This document shows positions 11,655 through 20,353 of a stretch of 64,000 bases of DNA, piece after piece. A model generated the notes under the pieces. That model was not told the DNA's origin. It saw only the letters and a list, made by a program, of their open reading frames with translations, and did no database searches. Position numbers and translations under genes: made by a program. The stretch covers positions 108,501 through 172,500 of the forward strand of contig JAFEUB010001122.1 of NCBI GenBank assembly GCA_024529925.1. The letters are read 5' to 3'. The DNA comes from Ophthalmolycus amberensis (Eukaryota; Chordata; Actinopteri; Perciformes; Zoarcidae). Each line of letters starts with the position of its first letter. Position 1 is the first letter of the stretch.

Positions 11655-13286
11655 TTATAACCCTGCAAGAACCTTCTGGTGCATTTGCTGAATAAGCCTC
11701 AAAACAGGTCTAACAGCCCTGCTACACCTAGTTCGTACTCCTAGTGTCTCCTCACTACCAGCAGTGTCAGGTCGAGTACACTCTGCACCCGATCCGACAA
11801 GAGAACCGACGTCAGAAGGCTGCATGTCAAGCGAAGGCACAGAAGTAACAGGTCGAGAGTCAGTCAAGTCAGCAGGACAGTCTATGTCAACAGGCAGGTC
11901 ACAAGAACCAGTTCGGCCTGGTCTCTCATCAGTCTCTTGCAAGTCCTCAACAGCAGGGACATCCACGGAAGCAATCAGCTGATCACCAGTGGAGGCTGGA
12001 AGTCTGGAGACCCATGACACAGTCCTGTCCTCAGGTGCACAGGAAGGCAGTGCAACAGAGTCCACATCATCACCCTGCAGGGAGTCGTCCGTAGCCCCAG
12101 TGGCCAGATCACTGCCACAAGAACCACCATCTTCAGACTCAGTCGGCAGAGGCAGGAAGTTCACAGGCATGATAAGATTCCTGTGGACCACTTTCTCCTG
12201 GCCTGTGGCACAGTTCCTGATCCTAAAGGTATGCGTGTTCTCTTGGTTTGCCACAACAGTGTAGAGGTGTCTCTCCCAACGATCAGCTAGTTTCCTCCTT
12301 CCTCGTTCGCCTTTGTTAGCTAACAGGACTCTGTCGCCAACATCCACAGGGGCACCTTTAAGCTTCCTGTTGTAAAGGTCAGTCTGCCTCTGCTGCTGCT
12401 TTGTGGTGGAGGACTGAGCAACCCTCATAGCCTCTGCCAAATCCCGCTGGAGACACTGCACATAGGCATCATAATCCACCACCTGATCATCCAAAAGGAC
12501 AGAGTCAAACATCAAGTCAACAGGCAGCCGAGGGGTCCTGCCAAACATCAGTTGGAATGGGGCAAAGCCTGTGGTCTCATGCACTGTTGAGTTGTAGGAG
12601 AAGGTGAGAGATTTCAGCTGCTGGGGCCATCGGTGCCTGGCCTTTGGTGGTAGTGCTCTGATCATATTTCCAAGCGTGCGATTGAACCTCTCAACAGCTC
12701 CGTTGCCCATGGGGTGGTAAGGTGTTGTATGAGATTTTTCAACACCAGCAACTAGAAGCATCTCCTCAATCAGACTGCTCTCAAAGTTACCTCCTTGATC
12801 AGAGTGTACACGTTCAGGAAAACCGTACACACAGAAGAAGTTGTTCCAGAGTTGTTGAGCGACAACCTTAGCTGACTGGTTGGGACAGAGGTAGGCTTGG
12901 GCCAGTTTAGTGAAATGGTCAGTAACCACAAGCACATCAAGGGACTTGTTGGAAGAGTCCTCAGCTGACCAAAAGTCCACACAAACCAACTCAAGGGGTC
13001 TGGAAGTTGTAACACTCTCAAGCGGTGCTCTGGCCTCAGGCTCGGGAGACTTGCTGAACACACAGCGGCGACAGCATCGCACATACTGTACCACGTCTTT
13101 CTCCATTCCTTGCCAGTAGAACCTTTGCCTCGTCAGATAGAATGTTCGTCTCTGACCTTGGTGACCTGCCTCATCATGCACACCTTTGAGAACCTTCTCC
13201 TTCAGCGCAGAGGGCACAACATATTGATAGGTTTTTCTCTTTGTAACAGCGTCTTTGGAAACACGATACAGGACACCTGTGTTCAT
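11655..13286 (-). CDS. Gypsy integrase domain of pol (3' part)
   Basis: This 543-codon open frame carries a complete-looking Ty3/Gypsy integrase. An HHCC zinc-binding domain lies near the start (HDEAGH, then CCRRC). The DDE core follows (VCVDFW, VHSDQGGNF, NGAVERFNR), then a C-terminal region with a GPY/F-like stretch (GDRVLLANKG to RWERHLYTV). The tail after about residue 380 is Ser/Asp/Glu-rich and unconserved-looking. In the cell it would insert the cDNA copy into nuclear DNA. It is not an independent gene: the same frame continues upstream into 13299-13853 across a TGA, so the first Met is only the first one after a nonsense mutation. About 500 bp of 3' untranslated DNA separates it from the polypurine tract. 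Confidence 0.9.
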   Translation of the reverse strand: MNTGVLYRVSKDAVTKRKTYQYVVPSALKEKVLKGVHDEAGHQGQRRTFYLTRQRFYWQGMEKDVVQYVRCCRRCVFSKSPEPEARAPLESVTTSRPLELVCVDFWSAEDSSNKSLDVLVVTDHFTKLAQAYLCPNQSAKVVAQQLWNNFFCVYGFPERVHSDQGGNFESSLIEEMLLVAGVEKSHTTPYHPMGNGAVERFNRTLGNMIRALPPKARHRWPQQLKSLTFSYNSTVHETTGFAPFQLMFGRTPRLPVDLMFDSVLLDDQVVDYDAYVQCLQRDLAEAMRVAQSSTTKQQQRQTDLYNRKLKGAPVDVGDRVLLANKGERGRRKLADRWERHLYTVVANQENTHTFRIRNCATGQEKVVHRNLIMPVNFLPLPTESEDGGSCGSDLATGATDDSLQGDDVDSVALPSCAPEDRTVSWVSRLPASTGDQLIASVDVPAVEDLQETDERPGRTGSCDLPVDIDCPADLTDSRPVTSVPSLDMQPSDVGSLVGSGAECTRPDTAGSEETLGVRTRCSRAVRPVLRLIQQMHQKVLAGL

Positions 13287-13298
13287 GGTGAGTTTTTC

Positions 13299-13853
13299 TC
13301 AATTTCTGAGGAGCCGCAGAGCCTCAACCGGCTCACCTGCACGTTCTCGTCTCGATGGGCGCCTCTGACGTTCCACAAAGTGAAGCACTCGACTCAAACA
13401 GGGGTCTGCTCGCTGCATAGCCATCAGCTTATCTCTAGGCAGAGGCCGGACATCAGACAGCTCACCTGGTTGAATAGACTGAACAAGTTGTGGCAAGAGG
13501 AAGGCTTGGTGTGGTAAGCGCTCTTGGTCCAAAGACTGCTCCAGCACAGCAGACACTGCCTGCGGGGAGATGCAGGTATCCTGGGATAGTCCCTCTGGAT
13601 CCTTGGAGTCCACAGTGGGTGGATAATGCATCTGCAACATGGCTGAAGGGTCACAGGACTGACGAAAAGCATCCTGCACCCGGTCACAATTCAACGCACT
13701 TGCTTCCTCCAGTAGTGCGCCATAAGGGACTCTTGTAAGGCGATGCAGCAAACTCGGCTGTACAAAAGGCTCGCGGCTGAGGGCATCAGCGACCACATTC
13801 TTAGGTCCAGGAATGTACTTGATCTGAAAGTCATATGGAGCAAGCTTAGACAC
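13299..13853 (-). pseudogene. Gypsy pol, RNase H C-terminus and linker
   Basis: This segment starts with SKLAPYDFQIKYIPGPKN..ADALSR, the conserved end of Gypsy RNase H, and continues as the linker to integrase. It ends at an in-frame TGA directly before the integrase open frame. On its upstream side it is out of frame with 13859-14044: a short deletion at about 13857 has removed residues usual between LDACE and SKLAPY. It is therefore one slice of a broken polyprotein. Confidence 0.85.
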
Positions 13854-13858
13854 TCGCA

Positions 13859-14047
13859 GGCATCAAGCTTTGGCTTAGTGAGAATGTAGGTCAGTGGGTT
13901 GTTGTCAGTCCATGCAGTGAATGTGTGACCTTTCAACCAGTGGCTGAACTTATCACAAACAGCCCATTTGAGCGCTAGAAACTCTAGCCTGTGAGCTGGA
14001 TAGCGTGACTGGGCGTAGTTGAGAGATTTGCTGGCGAATGCCACTGG
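13859..14047 (-). pseudogene. Gypsy pol, RNase H middle
   Basis: It encodes FASKSLNYAQSRYPAHRLEFLALKW and TAWTDNNPLTYIL, which supply the second and third acidic residues of RNase H. It is cut from the RT frame by a TGA at 14048-14050, where CGA would be a one-transition (CpG-type) ancestor, and from the downstream piece by the deletion at about 13857. RNase H degrades the RNA strand during reverse transcription. Confidence 0.85.
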
Positions 14048-15571
14048 TCATGCAACGTCATCGCCCTCAGCCAGTTGAGACAACACAGCCCCAAGGCCAT
14101 TGGATGAGGCATCAACAGACAGCAGGAAAGGCATACTGAAGTCGGGATGAGCTAAGGTAGCATTATCCAGCAGAGCCTGTTTCAGCTTATTGAAAGCGTC
14201 ACTGCATTCGGGGGTCCAGTCATCCAAAGCTAACTTCCTAGCCACAGGTGATTTCTTTTTACCCTTGGCATATCGTGGCTTCTTCACACCAGATGTCAAG
14301 GCAAAGAGAGGCTTGCTGATACTCGAGTATCCTTCGAAGAACTTCTGGTAAAAACCAACCGTACCAAGGAACGATCTTATTTTGGATGGAGAGGGAATGT
14401 TGGTGCTCTCATCCATCAAATCCGTCTCACTCAGATCCACGATGGCCTTGACCTTCTCTGGGTCAGTGGAGATCCCATCCTTACTCACAATATGCCCCAG
14501 GAACTTCACAGATGGTCGCATGAAGTGGCACTTCTTTGGCGCTAGCTTCAGGTTGTGGGCCTTCAGTTTCTCAAACACCATTTCCAGCCTCTGCAAAGCT
14601 AATTGTTCGTTGGGAGCAAAGACAAGGATGTCATCAAGGTAACACAACAGGCTCAAGAAGTTTTGATCACCGAAGATGGCCATCATCATCCTCATGAACG
14701 TGACTGGGCTGTTGCATAGTCCCTGCGGAAGCCTGTTGTACTCGTACAGTCCAAAAGGAGACGTGAATGCGGTGAACTTCTTATCCTCCTCATGGACTTC
14801 CACATTGTAGTAGCCAGAGGTCAAGTCCATGGTTGAGAAGAAAGCGTTCCCCCCAAGCGCAGCCAAAGCATCTGCGTGGTGTGGCAAGGGATGCGCATCC
14901 TTCACAGTGCGTGCGTTCAGCCAGCGAAAGTCTGTGCAAAGCCGCAGATCTCCGTTCTTTTTCCAAACAAGAACAAGCGGTGACGCGTACTCACTTGCAG
15001 ACTTCCTTATGATCTCTTGTTCCTCCATTTCATTCAAAGCCATTCTCAATTTCTCATAGTGTGAAGGAGACAGACGACGATAAGGCAGTCTGAAGGGTTT
15101 GCTATCACTCAGTCGAATCCGATGGACAAAGTCTTTGGCCTTTCCACAGTCCAAGCTGTGGCGGGAAAAGATGGACTCATACTTGGCCAACAGATCAACC
15201 ACCTTCACCTTCCAGAATGGGGACAGGTCACTTGAGTCAACGTCAATGTCCTGCAGTCCTAAGTCGTGGAGCACAGAGCTGCCAGGTCTGTGTGTAGAAT
15301 GCTCTGAGTCAACAGTCAGACTCTTCTCACTGCCGGTGTCAGCTTGGTCAACAGTCTTAGTCACATTGCATTTCACGTTGTCAGTTTGGTCTTTTTCATA
15401 CAGGTAGTCAGTGTCAAAGTCCTCAAGCGCCACACAGGGGAACACGTCAGCAATCTTGCAGTTGCGTCTCAAAGTCACTGGCTTATTGGAAGGGTTAATG
15501 ACTCTCACTGGAATCCATCCATCTCCCCACAATGGCGTCACAATGCGTCCCACCATAACTGTCTTTGGCAC
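14048..15571 (-). CDS. Gypsy reverse transcriptase and start of RNase H
   Basis: This 507-codon frame holds the RT core: LRLCTDFRWLN, LPQGLCNSPVTF and the catalytic YLDDILVF (YLDD is typical of Gypsy). The thumb/connection and the first RNase H aspartate (FLLSVDASSNGLGAVLS) follow. It makes cDNA from element RNA in cytoplasmic particles. The apparent start is not a true start: it is where the 2.3-kb LTR insertion (15572-17898) cuts the polyprotein, with the duplicated GCAC at 15568-15571. It ends at a premature TGA at 14048-14050. Confidence 0.92.
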   Translation of the reverse strand: MPKTVMVGRIVTPLWGDGWIPVRVINPSNKPVTLRRNCKIADVFPCVALEDFDTDYLYEKDQTDNVKCNVTKTVDQADTGSEKSLTVDSEHSTHRPGSSVLHDLGLQDIDVDSSDLSPFWKVKVVDLLAKYESIFSRHSLDCGKAKDFVHRIRLSDSKPFRLPYRRLSPSHYEKLRMALNEMEEQEIIRKSASEYASPLVLVWKKNGDLRLCTDFRWLNARTVKDAHPLPHHADALAALGGNAFFSTMDLTSGYYNVEVHEEDKKFTAFTSPFGLYEYNRLPQGLCNSPVTFMRMMMAIFGDQNFLSLLCYLDDILVFAPNEQLALQRLEMVFEKLKAHNLKLAPKKCHFMRPSVKFLGHIVSKDGISTDPEKVKAIVDLSETDLMDESTNIPSPSKIRSFLGTVGFYQKFFEGYSSISKPLFALTSGVKKPRYAKGKKKSPVARKLALDDWTPECSDAFNKLKQALLDNATLAHPDFSMPFLLSVDASSNGLGAVLSQLAEGDDVA

Positions 15572-16302
15572 TGTTGGGGTCTGGCGCCACCTGGTGGCTG
15601 GCTGAGCTCATCACAGGCTCTGCGCTCTTCACAATTGACCTAGGATTTGATCCTTGCCCCTTTAAGATGACCCCGCCTTCGGCCACCGGTCAGCCGGACC
15701 TTTCATTGGCCGACAAGCCGTCTCCCGCTGTGCGCAGAGACCCGCTTATAAGCGCCAACGCAGCGAAATATCGCTCTCTTCGCTCTGGACTCCGTCCGGC
15801 TTCCAAGAAGATTCACGAGGATCCGATCGACCTCACCCTCCCCCTCATCTCAGCACGCACGTGTCCCTTTCGCTGGACGAAAACCGACTACGTCTATTCT
15901 GAGTTTAAGGCCTCGAGCCCGCGAGAAGCGCATCCTGACGCAGCCGCGTCCCACCTCCGTGTACACGACGGTGCAAGGAAGACCAAAACATCTTCCTCCA
16001 CCGACCATTACCGCTAGACTACGAACGACACGTGTCTTAGCCGACGTTGGAAACCACAGGCCCTCCTCTCTGCAGCGAGGACGGTCGAACCAGCAGCCGC
16101 TCCCCAGCGTTCTGAAAAGCCGCTGCGCACTAGCCGCGCTGACCAGCTGCGTGAAAAGCCGCTCTTCCCAGCCGCTTTTTCTTTTTCTTCCTGGAGGAAG
16201 AAAAACCATTCATCGACCACCACTCTACAACGTTTCAACGGATCGTCTCAGAGTAAGAATCTCGGTGTCTGGGCGTAGTTTAGCTTAAATTAACTTAAGT
16301 TT
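15572..16302 (+). repeat. Left arm of fold-back LTR element
   Basis: Inverted partner of 17168-17898. It starts TGTTGGGGTCTGGCGCCACC and ends near TTAGCTTAAATTAACTTAAG. It is the 5' part of an LTR related to the one at 30880-33094, where the same sequence sits at the right end in opposite orientation. Open frames within it mirror those in the other arm and are not genes. Confidence 0.88.
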
Positions 16303-16779
16303 AATTCAGGCCATTCAGTTATATGTTATTATTCCCGTGTTTTTGTCGTGTTAAAGTCATTGTTTTCGTTGCTGAGAGATTGCGCAATCGTCGACGGAGC
16401 TCAGAAGCCCGTCCCATTGTGCGCTTCCTGTTTGACTGTTTTGCTTTGGGATTTCTTTGATTTTCATTTGTTCTGGCTCTTTCCTTGAATCAATTCTGTG
16501 AGTGGAGTGTGGAACCGCCACTATCGAGCACAAGTGTCGTTAGTTCGCGACGCGACAAACGGCAGCTTGTGTAAGATACGCTCGGCGACCCTCACTTCCA
16601 CTACGACGCGACACCGCACGCAGAAACTCTGATTCCTCTCTCTCTGCCCCTTTTATTCCTTTTGTTTTCCGTAACTTACACACACATAGAGCTCCGGATT
16701 GTGGGTGAAAACGCTCACCTATTGTTCTAACTCACGTGTGCGCCGTCACACGTGATCACATACAGCCGACCCCCCCCCC

Positions 16780-16895
16780 CCACCGCCATTTTGTCTAAGT
16801 CACTCGACTACGCCATCTGGTGGTAGGTTTTAGCTATAGCGCTTTAAGGCTTTTCCCCTTTTTGTCTGCGTCACTCGACGCCGCCATCTTTGTAG
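16780..16895 (+). promoter_or_regulatory. Cluster of YY1-like motifs in LTR
   Basis: Three GCCATnTT/GCCATCTGG-type motifs occur here: CCGCCATTTTG at 16783, CGCCATCTGGTGG at 16811 (also CTCF-like) and CCGCCATCTTTG at 16881. The last two are each preceded by CACTCGAC, suggesting a ~70-bp tandem duplication. The same three motifs, in the same order and complementary orientation, are present in the divergent LTR at 31395-31544. Binding is inferred from motif resemblance only. Confidence 0.4.
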
Positions 16896-17167
16896 TTTTT
16901 AGCGGTAGCTTTAAGCCCCCCTTCCTTTACATACACAGACCCATACACACACACACACATACTTGTATTACATACATCATCACCCATTTTATTCATTTGT
17001 TAGGTTAGGCATATAAAATTGTATGATAGCGTTGTTGGTTGTGATATTAATTGATCTGATCACTTATTATTTCGATTCAATAAATTCTGTTATATTTTAA
17101 AGAGCAGTCGTTTGTGATTACTTGTGCATATTTGTGTAATAAGATCTGAATGTAGTGGCCTGTGTAC

Positions 17168-17898
17168 GAACTTAAATTAATTTAAGCTAAACTACGCCCA
17201 GACACCGAGATTCTTACTCTGAGACGATCCGTTGAAACGTTGTAGAGTGGTGGTCGATGAATGGTTTTTCTTCCTCCAGGAAGAAAAAGAAAAAGCGGCT
17301 GGGAAGAGCGGCTTTTCACGCAGCTGGTCAGCGCGGCTAGTGCGCAGCGGCTTTTCAGAACGCTGGGGAGCGGCTGCTGGTTCGACCGTCCTCGCTGCAG
17401 AGAGGAGGGCCTGTGGTTTCCAACGTCGGCTAAGACACGTGTCGTTCGTAGTCTAGCGGTAATGGTCGGTGGAGGAAGATGTTTTGGTCTTCCTTGCACC
17501 GTCGTGTACACGGAGGTGGGACGCGGCTGCGTCAGGATGCGCTTCTCGCGGGCTCGAGGCCTTAAACTCAGAATAGACGTAGTCGGTTTTCGTCCAGCGA
17601 AAGGGACACGTGCGTGCTGAGATGAGGGGGAGGGTGAGGTCGATCGGATCCTCGTGAATCTTCTTGGAAGCCGGACGGAGTCCAGAGCGAAGAGAGCGAT
17701 ATTTCGCTGCGTTGGCGCTTATAAGCGGGTCTCTGCGCACAGCGGGAGACGGCTTGTCGGCCAATGAAAGGTCCGGCTGACCGGTGGCCGAAGGCGGGGT
17801 CATCTTAAAGGGGCAAGGATCAAATCCTAGGTCAATTGTGAAGAGCGCAGAGCCTGTGATGAGCTCAGCCAGCCACCAGGTGGCGCCAGACCCCAACA
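17168..17898 (-). repeat. Right arm of fold-back LTR element
   Basis: Inverted copy of 15572-16302. The protease open frame of the Gypsy element reads through the 17898 junction into this arm as far as 17453. That tail is therefore a chance translation of LTR sequence and not part of the protease. Confidence 0.88.
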
Positions 17899-18643
17899 GC
17901 ACTGTACGTGAATCACTTGGCTCCACAATGACTGTGCTGCCAGCCGAGAGGCACTTATGGCTAGGCAGATGACCCCACACTAAATGTTCTTTAAAGGGCT
18001 CCAGGGTCACAGCATGTTTAAGTTTAACTGTGCCCACCTTGTCAGGAATCTCATCGCCCCTCCATTTCTCCACAGTGGCCAACATCTGCATCAGGGCCTC
18101 CTCATCACTTGACGCTTGATCTGAAAGTGAAACTTTCTCCCAGAAATCTCCAGAAGTCAGCGCCCGAATGAGATGTTTTATGACGTTGCTTCCAAGAATC
18201 AAGTCATCGCTTTGACCATCCACAATGAGTGTGGGAACCGAGATGAGACAGTCAAACACTTTCATCTGAAGCTCACACACTCCGACGGGGGACGTCCTCA
18301 ACCCTCCACATCCAATCAGAACAACCGATGTGGGAGAGATAGAATCAGGAGAAACAATGTTGGCCTTTTCCAGTAAAGGAAGCACACGTGAACTCAGAGA
18401 ACAGGCCATCGAGCCGCTGTCAAGCATGGCACGCAGCTCCAGAGCATCTTGGATTGTCACACCAGTGTAGAAAAGGTCATCTGTTGCAGCCAGTCTCTGT
18501 GTGTTTTGAAATACCACTGTGGATTTGCAATCTGTTGAGGCACAGAACTGAGAGTAAACAGATTCACGGTCAACATCATCAATTGGGGACTTTTTGTCTG
18601 GCCCTCCACAAGTCCCCTCCTTGCATGGGCCAGCTAGTTTTCC
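17899..18643 (-). CDS. Gypsy protease region of pol
   Basis: The pol frame is open from the gag stop region to the LTR insertion. A retropepsin-like active site (RAMLDSGSMACSLS, D-S-G) lies about 70 codons in, and a second hallmark (DDLILGSNVI) about 75 residues later, as in aspartic proteases of Gypsy elements. It would process Gag and Pol in the particle. It overlaps the gag end in the -1 frame. There is no convincing ATG, so expression by ribosomal frameshift is likely. Its C-terminal side once continued directly into the RT piece at 15571, since the frames match across the GCAC duplication. Confidence 0.85.
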
Positions 18644-19593
18644 TGCTGTGTAGGGGCGCCAGATCGAACAGCAGGTGAGTCAGGACCAGGGGTAACAGAA
18701 CAAGTCACTGCTTGATGTCCAGGAGCATGACAGCGAAAGCACAGACGTTCAGTCCGACAATGGGACACAGTGTCATGGTCGTTGCTGCCACAAATGACAC
18801 ACGGACACCTAAACCTGGTGCGATTGTCATTTCTGGGTCTCGGCGGCCTGGAACGCTGAGAGGACTCTTGCTTTAACAAGCGCTCCAGGAGAGTGATAAC
18901 ATGCTCAAGAGACTGACCATCACTTGGAAAGGGCCTACCAGCTGCAGTTGGTTGAGGAGCAGGACGGCTCTCTGCTGTTTGAACATGGCTGTGCAGAACA
19001 TCCGCTGCCTGGGCGGATTGTAAGCCACTGACTGGGCGTGTTGACTGACGCTGCTGGAGACGCTTCTTACGGTGATGTTCATCCAGCCGGACTTGAACAT
19101 CAGTGGTTGTCCAGTCCTCAAGCGGCTTGCAGCTGAAGACTAGCAACAGTTCAGGATCAGGACAGTGAGTGATGAACATGACCGTTACTTCACGGGAGGG
19201 GTTGTCAAGTGTCTTGTCTTGTCTTCTCAGTCCCTCAACAGCAGTGTCAATGGCTATGTTAAGCCGAATCCAGTAGTCGACAGCAGTCTCAGTGGGAAAT
19301 GGCTTGGTGTCATAAAAGTCAGCTAGGGGCATAAAAGAAGTCACACTATCACTAAAGTGTTGTTTAAGTATGTCAAAAATGGGTCGAGGGCCTGACTGTA
19401 AGTTTAAAGATGGTTTGCTACGTAGCCCAACTTTCACAACATCACTCGCCCTCCCTCGCAGCTTGTTCAATACTTCCTCTGCCTGTTCAGATACCTCAAT
19501 GCCCCTCCTAACCAGATACACTTTGACAGATTCCTCCCACTCAGAAAAATGAAATTTTGTCAGTACCGTCCCCCCTGAAAGGATGTGGTTCAT
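18634..19593 (-). CDS. Gypsy gag, main part with zinc knuckles
   Basis: This 319-codon open frame is the nucleocapsid and most of the capsid-like Gag. Near the C-terminus are two knuckles: CVICGSNDHDTVSHC, a variant with an extra residue, and the canonical CX2CX4HX4C in CFRCHAPGHQAVTC. These would bind element RNA in the particle. A basic stretch (SQRSRPPRPRNDNRTRFR) precedes them. Its first residues before KFHFSEWEES are a frame artefact, because the real N-terminus is encoded in another frame (19541-19972). The stop TAG at 18634-18636 is directly preceded by GGAAAAC, a possible -1 frameshift site. Confidence 0.88.
   Translation of the reverse strand: MNHILSGGTVLTKFHFSEWEESVKVYLVRRGIEVSEQAEEVLNKLRGRASDVVKVGLRSKPSLNLQSGPRPIFDILKQHFSDSVTSFMPLADFYDTKPFPTETAVDYWIRLNIAIDTAVEGLRRQDKTLDNPSREVTVMFITHCPDPELLLVFSCKPLEDWTTTDVQVRLDEHHRKKRLQQRQSTRPVSGLQSAQAADVLHSHVQTAESRPAPQPTAAGRPFPSDGQSLEHVITLLERLLKQESSQRSRPPRPRNDNRTRFRCPCVICGSNDHDTVSHCRTERLCFRCHAPGHQAVTCSVTPGPDSPAVRSGAPTQQEN
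18637..18643 (-). promoter_or_regulatory. Candidate -1 ribosomal frameshift heptamer (gag to pol)
   Basis: On the minus strand GGAAAAC immediately precedes the gag TAG. The 0-frame codons GAA AAC can re-pair as GGA AAA after a -1 slip, the same geometry as the GGAUUUA-type sites of some retroviruses. The pol frame is -1 relative to gag and is open from here. A downstream pseudoknot was not evaluated. Confidence 0.5.
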
Positions 19594-19972
19594 AACTGTG
19601 GCTGCTCACTGTTAGGTTAACCTTGGAGAGATCAGCAATGGTGGAACGAGCCACACTGACATCATTAGCTGAAATTGACTTTAGACATGAGACAATATTC
19701 TCTCCAATGCTGGTCCCTATCTGCTTCACTAAGTCACTGAGAACATCCACTAGGACATGCTCCACATCTTGAGCCACAGACGGTGCAGACTGCTCATTCG
19801 ATCCGACATCAGCAGCCTCATATGTGTCATCACATGTACTCTGAATCACCATCGGATGATGAGGGGTAGATGTTACAGGCTTTCTCTCCCTAAGCCCACC
19901 CACGGTCGGTAATGGTGAGTCAAACCACAAACCCCGACCCCTACCAATACCAAACAAATCAGGCCTGTCCAT
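19541..19972 (-). pseudogene. Gypsy gag N-terminal part, frameshifted
   Basis: This 143-codon frame begins MDRPDLFGIGRGRGLWFDSP about 370 bp after the primer site, as expected for a gag start. It reads into HPFRGDGTDK, after which the next frame supplies FHFSEWEES. The switch falls in a run of four A residues (minus strand, about 19560), so a single-base indel is the simplest cause. A sequencing error or programmed +1 shift is less likely. The segment has no named domain and probably belongs to the matrix-like N-terminus. Confidence 0.75.
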
Positions 19973-20235
19973 TGGTAGTGAAAAGCATAAAACTCAAAAT
20001 CAAAGAATGTGTAAATTGAGAAAGAGGAGAAAAAAAAATATACACTCTTGGCTCACAAACACAAATAAATATCACTTTAAGATTTTAAAACTTCTAAACA
20101 TGTCCAGGAAAAAAAACGAGTGGAAAAATAAAATAAATTCACACACTCACTAGCAGCAAGCAAAAGCCGCATCCATTTTACACCTCGTTTTGTAAAAAAA
20201 AGTTTTTTTTTTTTTTTTTTCCAGTCCAACTCAAG

Positions 20236-20282
20236 CCAAAATGGCGACTCACAGCACAGTGGACAAAATGGCGATTGAACGG
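20236..20282 (-). promoter_or_regulatory. Pair of YY1-like motifs in Gypsy leader
   Basis: Plus-strand AAAATGGCGACTC and AAAATGGCGATTG (complement CGCCATTTT) occur about 30 bp apart, roughly 80 bp downstream of the primer site in element orientation. This resembles the YY1 consensus. The functional role is inferred. Confidence 0.35.
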
Positions 20283-20340
20283 CGCATCGGCGTTGCTCTC
20301 CCACGATGAGTCGGCAGAAATCCCCCGGCGGAGAAGAAGG

Positions 20341-20352
20341 GTCACGGCACCA
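20341..20352 (-). other. Primer-binding site, tRNA-His
   Basis: Plus-strand GTCACGGCACCA is the 3' end expected for tRNA-His with CCA. On the minus strand this gives TGGTGCCGTGAC one base after the 5' LTR. It fixes the orientation of the element and the primer type. Confidence 0.85.
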
Positions 20353-20353
20353 T

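Larger units (their letters stand above)
15572..17898 (+). mobile_element. Fold-back LTR element inserted in Gypsy pol
   Basis: Termini are TGTTGGGG at 15572 and CCCCAACA ending at 17898, flanked by GCAC at 15568-15571 and 17899-17902. About 730 bp at each end (15572-16302 and 17168-17898) are inverted copies, nearly identical by eye. Open frames on opposite strands of the two arms translate identically over 109 and 119 residues. The left arm plus centre (15572 to about 17160) is colinear with the complement of the solo LTR at 30880-33094. The right arm then replaces what should be the LTR 3' end. An AATAAA in the centre (about 17089) fits an LTR polyadenylation signal on the plus strand. No protein domain is seen. 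Confidence 0.85.

Noticed and set aside
15850..17620. Paired identical open frames of 74, 109 and 119 codons on opposite strands
   Set aside because: Mirror images caused by the inverted LTR arms, not conserved proteins.
17453..17898. C-terminal extension of the Gypsy protease open frame
   Set aside because: It is read-through into the inserted LTR arm; the true continuation lies beyond 15571.
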